Positions 1 to 5,998 of a DNA stretch of 5,998 nt are shown here, in pieces. The stretch lies in contig CAZTFV010000065.1 in the NCBI GenBank assembly GCA_964613075.1, positions 1-5,998 on the forward strand, read 5' to 3'. A program made the translations under genes and the position numbers. The DNA comes from CAYWEP01 sp964613075. Its GTDB lineage: Bacteria; Patescibacteriota; Microgenomatia; Levybacterales; UBA12049. Every line of letters starts with the position of its first letter. The stretch's first letter is position 1. The notes below the pieces were generated by a model. That model did not search any database. It worked only from the letters and a program-made list of their open reading frames with translations, and was not told where the DNA came from.

Positions 1-908
1 TGTCAAACGGTGTTCTATTTTTCCTTCTTGCCGTTTTGGGAATACTATTCAAAAAACACATAAAGCGCTCGGAAATAACAAAAGGGGTTTTCGGATTTTC
101 ACTCGGAATTCTGCCATTTATTCTTTATGATTTAACTCACAGTTTTAAGCAGACAGTAGGATTTACTTTATGGGTAGCAAATCGGATCAGACTCTTTTTT
201 GGCCTAACGCTTTCCGGTCAGTCAACAACCGCTCATGCTCCAGGTGCTATGCAGACAATCTGGGAACAGATTGTCCGTCTCCTATTTCCGGCATTCCCGT
301 TTTTCGTTGTTCTGTTATTATGTACCATGCTATTTGTTCTTTTAAGACAAAGAAAAGTGTTACCGCTTGCTCTTGTGCTTCTCTGGATAACAATACCACT
401 ATTTGGATTTTTTATTCATGCTGCGCCCGGCACAGCGTACTTTCCTCTGGTTTTTCCGCCAATTGCGATCCTTATCGGATATTCATTTTACCAGCTGATA
501 CGAAAGATAAAAATCGTAACCTTACTTTTTATTGTCATTATATTTATTAACGCATTCTTTACGATAAAGAATAATTATTTTCTGGAAACGCAACGCTCAT
601 CAGGTGCAACTGTTGCAGGCTGGTCATACGGACTTGGCCCATCGCTGTCAGAACAAATAAAAATCGTCGGCTTTATTCTCTCAGATGCAAAGAAACGACC
701 TATGCAACTAAAGGGTGGTGGATTTCTTTCGGAGTTTCAAACCAGCATTGACAACTACAAGTATCTTGTATTGTGGAAAGGGGCAAGGCTTGATAGTAAA
801 GCACCATTGGTATATATGATTTATGCTGACAAACGGGAAATCCCCCAAAATGAAACTATAGTGTTTTCAAACAACATACACTATGTCACTAGATATGAAA
901 AAGAGTAA
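1..908 (+). CDS. GT39/PMT-like membrane glycosyltransferase, C-terminal part (5' end outside window)
   Basis: The frame is open from the left edge (first full codon at base 3) to TAA at 906-908, so the gene starts upstream. The TTG at 36 is an internal Leu codon, not a credible start. Counting from that TTG as residue 1, hydrophobic helices lie near residues 17-32, 83-104, 108-128, 134-155 and 159-178. A soluble tail of about 110 residues follows. The segment LPFILYDLTHSF (26-37) matches the helix with P, acidic and H-x-F positions that I recognise from GT39-type (dolichyl-phosphate-mannose mannosyltransferase-like) bacterial proteins. The TAYFPLVFPP segment (133-142) sits where these proteins carry a Y-x-x-P helix start. 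The tail has the aromatic DNYKYLVLW pattern (239-247) seen in the extracytoplasmic end of this group. Such enzymes move a sugar from a polyprenyl-phosphate donor on the outer membrane face. The catalytic acidic residues of the first loop would be off the window, so activity and substrate cannot be judged. The gene overlaps the next one. Confidence 0.75.
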   Translation, partial: SNGVLFFLLAVLGILFKKHIKRSEITKGVFGFSLGILPFILYDLTHSFKQTVGFTLWVANRIRLFFGLTLSGQSTTAHAPGAMQTIWEQIVRLLFPAFPFFVVLLLCTMLFVLLRQRKVLPLALVLLWITIPLFGFFIHAAPGTAYFPLVFPPIAILIGYSFYQLIRKIKIVTLLFIVIIFINAFFTIKNNYFLETQRSSGATVAGWSYGLGPSLSEQIKIVGFILSDAKKRPMQLKGGGFLSEFQTSIDNYKYLVLWKGARLDSKAPLVYMIYADKREIPQNETIVFSNNIHYVTRYEKE

Positions 909-3702
909 ATACTTTTTTTTTGCTTTATACGTTTTCATAGTAATTGCCTCTTTTATTTTGCCCGGTTACTTTCTCACGTCTGACATTTTATTTACACTGC
1001 CAAGTTTTCATAAGGAACAATGGATAAAACCAAAAAATTCCCTTTTGGGAGACTCTGTTTTCCAATTCGAACCGTGGAGACAGTATACAAAATCCCGAAT
1101 ACTACAAGGCGAGTTTCCTTTATGGAATGACCAGAACAGCAAGGGAGCTCCGTATTTTGCGAATATGCAATCTGCGATCCTCTATCCGCTCAATATTTTT
1201 TATTATATATTTCCCGCTCACGTCAGTCTTTATTTGATTCACTTTTCCAAGCTGTTCTTCTTGTTCTTGTTTGGCTTTCTTTATTTCAGAGCTTTGCAAT
1301 GTTCTAAGAACATGAGCCTGCTCGGAGGATTCTTTATCACGTTTTCCGCCTTTCCTTTTGTCTGGCTTCAGTGGCCGCAGACCAATGTATTCATATTGTT
1401 CCCACTGCTTTTGTATATAACCGAAAAAATCCTGCAAAGCAGGACCGATACATACCGATGGTATGTGCTTATGTCTATCCTGTATTGTTTGGCTATTTTT
1501 GGAGGCCACCCGGAAACGCTTTTTCATGTGGGTGTCATTCATTTTCTCTACTTATTATTTCGTTTACATAGAGAGCGGAAAAAACTATTTTTTTCCTTTA
1601 TCGCAATTATTGCGGGATTTTTTTTGGGCGCAGTGCAACTGTTGCCGTTTATTGAGTATCTATTTCAAAGTTATTCGCTAGCACATAGGGCTGAAGCTCA
1701 AGATACGTTTTTCCTTCCAGTGCAAAGTATTGTGAGTCTGGTTTTCCCGTTTTTCTTGGGAGCGCCGCACCAGGAATTTTATCGATCGTTTGCCGGAACA
1801 AATTTTCAAGAAGCGATTGGGGGGTATGTAGGAATCTCAGTGCTGTTATTGGGGGGATTAGGGGGGTTAGGGTTTTTTGGGAAAAATCGGATAATTACTT
1901 TTTGGGCCGCTACGACGGTAGTACTTTTTGGTATCATCTACAAAATTTGGCCGATTTATCTGTTGACAGAGTTACCGATTTTCTCGGTAAGCGCAAACCA
2001 ACGATTTTCAGGAATAATGGCTTTTGGTATTACCGTAATAGCCACTCTCTCGTTGCAAAGTCTTGTAAAAGAAAAAATTGACACACACCGGTGGTTTCGG
2101 AAAAGAGTATCCTATTTTTTTATTCCTTCTGTTATTGTTTCATTGCTCACAATAGGATTGCTCCCTTTATTCTTTCGTGATGTTACCAGACGAGAATTGG
2201 CATTCATCGAATTTTTGCAAATACATCTATTGGTAATCGTTTCTACAACAATAATCTTCCTACTGTTACTATGGCTTATTATAAAAAAATTGAAGATTTC
2301 TCCGCTTTTTTTGCTCATCCCAATCGCATTTCAAACAGTCGTACTTTTCTGGAATTATAATCCGGTTACACAAAAAGCAGATTATTATCCAAAAACAGAA
2401 TTGACCCAAACATTACAAGAACTTCCAAAAGGGTCAATTTTGGAAGTAGGGAACCCGCAACTCCCGCAAAACCTCAACCTTGCCTATGGTTTGAAACATA
2501 TTGAAAACTATGACGTTCTGGAGATTAAAGCCTTTAAGGACAAATTTAGTGCATTGTTTCCCGATAAGAACCATTGGAAAAAAGCTGATTCTGTTAATGA
2601 GAAACATTTGCAGGAGATGGGTATTCCCTATGTTATCTCAGATTACGACCTGCGATTGGTAAGACAAAAAATTCAGACTGAGCAGGATAATCGTTTGGCA
2701 CTGGATTCGCGCGATAAGAAAATAGGAATTATATTTAAACCGATTTACTCCGATTTAAGAGCGGTGAGGATTTTAACTGCCAATTTTAACAGAGAAAATA
2801 CATGTTCAATCATTATTTCTCTCCAAGAGAAAGGGACAAAAAGGAGAATCGCGGAGTCAGAACTTCCCTGCACGAAGATTAATGACAATATGTTTTATTC
2901 AGTTGCGCTTAAACAGGCAGAATTGCATCCGGGTGAAGAGTATCAATTGATTTTTCAATCTCCAAATGCCTCCCTTGATAACGGCATTGCGCTGCTTGGA
3001 AATAGCGCACAACAGCCGTATCTTGAGTTGCTGTATGGAGATACCACGAATAACGCATATAGCTTGTTATGGAACAAAAACAATATTTACTTATGGAAGG
3101 TAGCAGGCGTCAGCGATATTCAATATAACGGCAAGGCAAACTTTTTGATACAACGGCCTGAAGAAAAGCTCATTGAAACTTCATCTCAGATTGATCAACG
3201 ATTATATCTGAAACAACCGTACTATCCCGGCTGGGAAGCAAAAATAGACGGAAAGAATACAAAACTTCTCAACGCGAACCCTTTTGTCGCAGTAGATATC
3301 CCAAAGGGAAGACATGTAGTTTTGTTCTCATACAAACCACTAGCGTTTTATATAGGAATAATAATAACGCTCGTAAGTTCATTTGTGATTTTCGTTTACT
3401 TCCTTCGCAATGAGATAAAACAAAAAGATTGGAAGCCGACCAAAGTGCAGAAACAAATTCCATGGTATCAGCATGTCATTGTTTTTATTGTCGGAATAGG
3501 ATTGTCTATAACCACATTTACTTTTATCGCAAAGCTTTTTTCGGTTTCATTTCGCATGCCGCAAACAACAGCGATTAACTGGTACACCGTGCATTTGTAT
3601 CCCCGACAACAGGATTACTTTTACTTTTTTACATCGGTCGTATATATTCTGTTGGTCACACTTCTCATCTGGGGGATTTGGATATGGAAAAAAAGCAAAT
3701 AA
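883..3702 (+). CDS. YfhO-family (GT-C-like) polytopic membrane protein
   Basis: This complete protein of 939 residues resembles the bacterial YfhO family; B. subtilis YfhO is needed for glycosylation of lipoteichoic acid. After a K-rich start and first helix come the family signatures DSVFQFEPW (57-65), GEFPLWN (76-82), the G-P...Q...YPL stretch (88-103) and GHPETLF (208-214). About a dozen hydrophobic helices run to about residue 490. A large, presumably extracytoplasmic region (about 491-815) follows: a YGL...YD...F segment (535-552), a probable beta-sandwich (about 625-715) and the terminal YYPGWEAKIDGK motif (780-791) with a beta-rich tail before a helix at 820-840. Two further helices (about 863-885 and 914-935) extend the usual end. 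The likely role is transfer of a lipid-linked sugar to a surface polymer; donor and acceptor are unknown. The start is ambiguous: ATG 883 or ATG 895 (MKKSKY), neither with a Shine-Dalgarno site. Both overlap the upstream gene (26 or 14 bp), implying translational coupling. Confidence 0.85.
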   Translation: MSLDMKKSKYFFFALYVFIVIASFILPGYFLTSDILFTLPSFHKEQWIKPKNSLLGDSVFQFEPWRQYTKSRILQGEFPLWNDQNSKGAPYFANMQSAILYPLNIFYYIFPAHVSLYLIHFSKLFFLFLFGFLYFRALQCSKNMSLLGGFFITFSAFPFVWLQWPQTNVFILFPLLLYITEKILQSRTDTYRWYVLMSILYCLAIFGGHPETLFHVGVIHFLYLLFRLHRERKKLFFSFIAIIAGFFLGAVQLLPFIEYLFQSYSLAHRAEAQDTFFLPVQSIVSLVFPFFLGAPHQEFYRSFAGTNFQEAIGGYVGISVLLLGGLGGLGFFGKNRIITFWAATTVVLFGIIYKIWPIYLLTELPIFSVSANQRFSGIMAFGITVIATLSLQSLVKEKIDTHRWFRKRVSYFFIPSVIVSLLTIGLLPLFFRDVTRRELAFIEFLQIHLLVIVSTTIIFLLLLWLIIKKLKISPLFLLIPIAFQTVVLFWNYNPVTQKADYYPKTELTQTLQELPKGSILEVGNPQLPQNLNLAYGLKHIENYDVLEIKAFKDKFSALFPDKNHWKKADSVNEKHLQEMGIPYVISDYDLRLVRQKIQTEQDNRLALDSRDKKIGIIFKPIYSDLRAVRILTANFNRENTCSIIISLQEKGTKRRIAESELPCTKINDNMFYSVALKQAELHPGEEYQLIFQSPNASLDNGIALLGNSAQQPYLELLYGDTTNNAYSLLWNKNNIYLWKVAGVSDIQYNGKANFLIQRPEEKLIETSSQIDQRLYLKQPYYPGWEAKIDGKNTKLLNANPFVAVDIPKGRHVVLFSYKPLAFYIGIIITLVSSFVIFVYFLRNEIKQKDWKPTKVQKQIPWYQHVIVFIVGIGLSITTFTFIAKLFSVSFRMPQTTAINWYTVHLYPRQQDYFYFFTSVVYILLVTLLIWGIWIWKKSK
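1851..1881 (+). other. Four-tract G-run cluster fitting the G-quadruplex pattern, inside the YfhO-family gene
   Basis: Four G runs (6, 6, 3 and 3 bases at 1851-1856, 1861-1866, 1870-1872 and 1879-1881) are separated by loops of 4, 3 and 6 bases. This satisfies the usual G3+ with 1-7 base loop rule. A further G6 lies upstream at 1819-1824. The runs are on the coding strand, so they would be present in the mRNA. They encode a glycine-rich membrane stretch (residues about 312-333), in which 7 of 9 Gly codons are GGG. Folding is not shown. Confidence 0.55.
3671..3676 (+). promoter_or_regulatory. Shine-Dalgarno-like site for the third gene
   Basis: GGGGGA lies inside the last codons of the YfhO-family gene and ends 7 bases before ATG 3684. 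It is the only start in the window with a purine-rich site at normal spacing. It favours ATG 3684 over TTG 3678, from which it would be only one base away. It is a G-rich variant rather than a perfect GGAGG, so its strength is uncertain. Confidence 0.45.
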
Positions 3703-5270
3703 TCCTGCTTGTTATAGAATCCGTTGTCATTTTGTTATTTCTCCTGTTTATAGGATCCGGCATTGTGGTAAGTCCATTCTTCGGTGACATAAATATGATT
3801 GATGAGGGGCAATTCGGTGGGTGGATTGCCCATATGCTCCATGGCAAACATTTATATAAAGACGTCTATGCAGCATATGGACCCTTGTATATATACCCCT
3901 TGTATATATTTAGTAAATTATTCGGACCGTCAGTTTTCCTCATAAGGATTGTTTACATTGTATTAAACACATTCATTGCAGTGTTAATTGCTAGAACTGT
4001 ATTGCGAACGATCAAAGTTTCGTTGGTCTTGGAGATTATTGCTTTGGCTTTACTTCTGATTGTTCCCGGCTTTGGTATGCGGCAGGGAGTAGGACTTCTC
4101 GCAATCATCTTGAGTTTTTACGCAATGAAAGAAAAGAAGCTTGCATGGAGTGTTGCGTCTGGTGTAGCTATCGCAAACTCCTTTCTCGTTAGTAGTGAGA
4201 TAGGAATTTTTACAACAATTACCTGTGGATTGTTATTTATCTATAAACTCGTTACGGAAGAAAAGGCACAAGATATACTAAGAAAGCTTTCTCTCGTCGT
4301 TTTAAGCGTGTGCATTATTTTTCTTCTCTTCTTCTTGTGGGCAAACGGGGAAGGGTGGCTTCATGCCTATTTGCAAACAATTCTTGATGACTTTCAGATA
4401 TATTCAGGGATAGCTCTTCCAAATGGACAGAACTTTCCCAATGCATTGCAGCTTTTGCCGCAAAACTTGTCGGTTGTTTCGTGGGCAAAGTTTAGTGTTT
4501 CTCAAAAGCTATTACTTTATTGGCTGTTTTTATTTTACCTCATTACATTTCTTTTTCTTTTCGTTCGTCTTGCACTAAGAAAGTCAAAACAGACAGATTT
4601 GCTTATTTTTCTGATAGCTGTCTATGGCTTTTTTCTGTCAATGATACTTATCGGAAGATACGGACATTTTCCATTTACACTATCGCCTGTTTTTATTCTT
4701 TTTGCATATTATTTAAATATTTTAGTGAATATATTTATTGTTTCGAAAAAAAGAAATGAGAAGACATTCTCGGCTCTACTTATTGTAATTATATGCTTAT
4801 TTTCAGCCAGAGTCATTTCGATATACCGACCGCATTTTTCGAAAATTCTTTCTGTTCCTCAAGCTTTTGTAAGTACGAAGAACTCTCCAAAGTATGTAGG
4901 AAACGTTACTATTTCTTCATCTCAGACAAAAGCAATTCTGACTTTGCAAAACTTTATTGATGAAAATACAAAACTAACAGACACTGTATTTTTCTTTAAT
5001 AATGAGCCCATGATGTACTTGATGGTAAATAGAGATAATCCGACTCGTTACGATCTACCCGAGGTAGCCGTCACGAAAGAAAAACGATTGGAGATGCTTA
5101 ATGATCTCATTGAGAATAGGACGAGATATATCATTGATGATACGCAAGCTTGGTCAGTTGATAATGTTAGTAACCGCCGGCGTCTGCCTGAAGTCTATGA
5201 GTATATGCAAAAAGAATACAATAAAAGAAAACTCGATAATTTTATAATCTATACTCGCAAAGACGGCTAA
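3684..5270 (+). CDS. Probable GT39-like membrane glycosyltransferase
   Basis: A complete protein of 528 residues from ATG 3684; an in-frame TTG at 3678 would add two residues. I prefer the ATG because a GGGGGA site ends 7 bases before it. It overlaps the YfhO-family gene by 19 bp. Numbering from the TTG, helix 1 (8-33) is followed by a loop with an Asp-Glu-Gly (42-44), then LHGKHLYKDVYAAYGPL (54-70). This is the D-E, G-x-x-x-Y-x-D, Y-GP pattern of bacterial GT39-like enzymes, whose first-loop acidic residue is catalytic. More helices lie at about 84-108, 116-130, 136-150, 156-190, 203-221, 277-298, 307-325, 333-355 and 364-381. GRYGHFPFTLSP (326-337) recalls the G-R-x-x-H-x-x-x-x-x-P element of related proteins. 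The tail (about 400-530) is soluble and contains a Y-L-M-V-N-R-D-N-P-T-R-Y motif (447-458) and a YIIDD strand end (484-488), both familiar from the extracytoplasmic C-termini of such proteins. The sugar substrate is unknown. Family assignment is good; catalysis is inferred. Confidence 0.72.
   Translation: MEKKQIILLVIESVVILLFLLFIGSGIVVSPFFGDINMIDEGQFGGWIAHMLHGKHLYKDVYAAYGPLYIYPLYIFSKLFGPSVFLIRIVYIVLNTFIAVLIARTVLRTIKVSLVLEIIALALLLIVPGFGMRQGVGLLAIILSFYAMKEKKLAWSVASGVAIANSFLVSSEIGIFTTITCGLLFIYKLVTEEKAQDILRKLSLVVLSVCIIFLLFFLWANGEGWLHAYLQTILDDFQIYSGIALPNGQNFPNALQLLPQNLSVVSWAKFSVSQKLLLYWLFLFYLITFLFLFVRLALRKSKQTDLLIFLIAVYGFFLSMILIGRYGHFPFTLSPVFILFAYYLNILVNIFIVSKKRNEKTFSALLIVIICLFSARVISIYRPHFSKILSVPQAFVSTKNSPKYVGNVTISSSQTKAILTLQNFIDENTKLTDTVFFFNNEPMMYLMVNRDNPTRYDLPEVAVTKEKRLEMLNDLIENRTRYIIDDTQAWSVDNVSNRRRLPEVYEYMQKEYNKRKLDNFIIYTRKDG
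3882..3911 (+). repeat. 15-bp in-frame tandem duplication in the third gene
   Basis: Two adjacent 15-base units (3882-3896 and 3897-3911) are identical over their first 13 bases (CCCTTGTATATAT) and differ only in the last two. They encode PLYIY followed by PLYIF, right after the conserved Tyr-Gly of the Y-GPL motif. The period is exactly five codons, so the frame is kept. This looks like a local slippage duplication within coding sequence and needs no mobile element. Confidence 0.7.
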
Positions 5271-5998
5271 GCGTACTTTTTGCCTTTCATAACCCGTGGG
5301 GTGGGGAGAGGGATGATAAAGTCGCCTTTAAAACCTTTTTTAACGAGTTTTGGCATCAGCTCATCTGCAATATGCCAGGATAAAAGAAGTGCGTATTCGG
5401 GCTGATCTTTAAAAAGTTTTTCTTCATCAAGAATGGGGATAAGCGTGCCGGGAACATAATTGCCGATTTTGTATGATCCTTTAATTTCAAGAACACAAGC
5501 AATAATTCTTTCGTCAAGCCCGGTATAATTAATAAGTGTTGATGCACGAGACGGTGCGCTAATGCCATATATCCGTTTTTCCTGTTTTTTAACTGACAAT
5601 AACAGCGAATGAAGCCTGAGTTTGGAGAGGACTGTTTTTTGGGCAAAATCAGCGAAGGCCTTTTTCCCTGTCACAACATTTTTTTCTTTTTTGAGAAGCC
5701 ATTTTACTGTTGGTTTGACTTTATAAATACCCTTCTTTGCGGCATATGTTCTGAAGGAACCTCCGTGAGAAGGAATTTCTTTTGCATGGAAAATCTCAAG
5801 CCCGTGCAGTTCAAGCAGCTTTTTCAGACTTGTTAACGAATAATATCGCATGTGTTCATGGTAGAGCGTGTCATATTGGACTTTTTTAATCAAGGGAAGT
5901 AGATAATGCGACTCTGAAATAAAAACACCGTCATTTGTCAGCATTGATATGATCAAGTCTATAACACCATGTATATTTTCTATGTGCGCAAAAACATT
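5267..5998 (-). CDS. SAM-dependent sugar C-methyltransferase (TylC3/TcaB9 type), C-terminal 243 residues
   Basis: The frame is open from the right edge to TAG at 5269-5267, so the N-terminus is missing. That missing part should hold the zinc-binding domain and the glycine-rich SAM loop of a family usually near 400 residues. Counting from the edge, NVFAHIENIHG (1-11) and DGVFISESHYL (23-33) are the end of the Rossmann methyltransferase fold. YDTLYHEHMRYYS (42-54) is the family hallmark, whose Y/H pair lies in the active site of NDP-hexose 3-C-methyltransferases. SHGGSFRTYA (77-86) opens the C-terminal domain (Methyltransf_14 type). It continues through YGISAPSRASTLINY (144-158), YVPGTLIPI (181-189) and LLLSWHIADE (204-213) to the end. 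The expected reaction adds a methyl group to a carbon of a nucleotide-bound keto-deoxysugar in the cytoplasm. Internal TTG or ATG codons near 5956 and 5944 are not starts, because family homology continues upstream. The gene converges on the glycosyltransferase gene with overlapping stops and no spacer. The sugar and methylated position are unknown. Confidence 0.85.
   Translation of the reverse strand, partial: NVFAHIENIHGVIDLIISMLTNDGVFISESHYLLPLIKKVQYDTLYHEHMRYYSLTSLKKLLELHGLEIFHAKEIPSHGGSFRTYAAKKGIYKVKPTVKWLLKKEKNVVTGKKAFADFAQKTVLSKLRLHSLLLSVKKQEKRIYGISAPSRASTLINYTGLDERIIACVLEIKGSYKIGNYVPGTLIPILDEEKLFKDQPEYALLLSWHIADELMPKLVKKGFKGDFIIPLPTPRVMKGKKYA

Noticed and set aside
36..38. TTG as the start of the first gene
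   Set aside because: The same frame is open to the left edge and encodes a hydrophobic stretch (SNGVLFFLLAV) continuous with the protein, so the gene is cut by the window.
170..550. Open frame of 126 codons on the + strand
   Set aside because: It overlaps the glycosyltransferase fragment out of frame. The product is rich in Ser, Cys and Asn with no family pattern, while the main frame has clear helices and motifs.
1430..1444. Perfect small hairpin TCCTGC-AAA-GCAGGA
   Set aside because: The six-pair stem has no T run or known regulatory context and lies deep in the YfhO-family coding sequence; one such palindrome is expected by chance in 6 kb.
1120..1542. Open frame of 140 codons on the - strand
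   Set aside because: It lies wholly inside the YfhO-family gene, whose motifs are unmistakable here, and its translation is charged, low-complexity and domain-free. It is an antisense shadow.
1602..1625. Terminator-like signal: CGCAA-TTA-TTGCG followed by T8
   Set aside because: The stem is only five base pairs, three bases separate it from the T run, and it sits in the middle of an intact conserved gene. It is most simply codons for an AIIAGFFLG helix.
5298..5312. Second G-rich cluster (GGGG, GGGG, GGG) just after the end of the third gene
   Set aside because: Only three G tracts are present, so it does not meet the four-tract quadruplex rule. It is the complement of the Pro/Leu/Thr codons in the PLPTP end of the methyltransferase.
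5356..5646. Open frame of 96 codons on the - strand in another frame
   Set aside because: It lies inside the methyltransferase gene, whose family motifs run through the same bases in the correct frame. No independent signature or start site is visible.

Overview
The window is a piece of a bacterial cell-surface glycan locus. It is AT-rich (about 40% G+C by eye) and coding from end to end. Three membrane-protein genes lie on the + strand, overlapping one another by about 14-26 bp, and meet one convergent gene on the - strand. The standard code works throughout, because no in-frame TGA interrupts the long frames. Short gene overlaps, mostly absent Shine-Dalgarno sites, Lys/Ile/Phe-rich proteins and serial GT-C-type membrane proteins resemble uncultured Candidate Phyla Radiation (Patescibacteria, for example Microgenomates) genomes. 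That placement is an inference from style, not from a marker gene.

Layout. (1) Bases 1-908, +: the C-terminal part of a GT39/PMT-like polytopic glycosyltransferase, whose start is off the left edge. (2) 883/895-3702, +: a complete YfhO-family (GT-C-like) membrane protein of about 935-939 residues, with a large extracytoplasmic region and an unusual two-helix C-terminal extension. (3) 3684-5270, +: a complete membrane protein of about 528 residues, probably a second GT39-like glycosyltransferase. (4) 5998-5267, -: the C-terminal 243 residues of a SAM-dependent sugar C-methyltransferase of the TylC3/TcaB9 type, cut by the right edge.

The three + genes probably form one translationally coupled operon. 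They would build or decorate a surface polymer by moving sugars from lipid-linked donors on the outer face of the membrane. The methyltransferase would act earlier, in the cytoplasm, on a nucleotide-linked deoxysugar, which suggests that the glycan carries a branched methyl sugar. The methyltransferase is on the opposite strand and its stop codon overlaps that of gene 3, so any shared pathway is inferred from adjacency only.

There is no intergenic stretch in the window, and I see no RNA gene, CRISPR array, mobile element or convincing promoter or terminator. The most notable non-gene signals are a G-quadruplex-type G-run cluster inside the YfhO gene (1851-1881), a 15-bp in-frame tandem duplication in gene 3, and the four-base tail-to-tail overlap at 5267-5270. 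I found no clearly new system. The locus looks like a known type of glycan locus with some unusual details.
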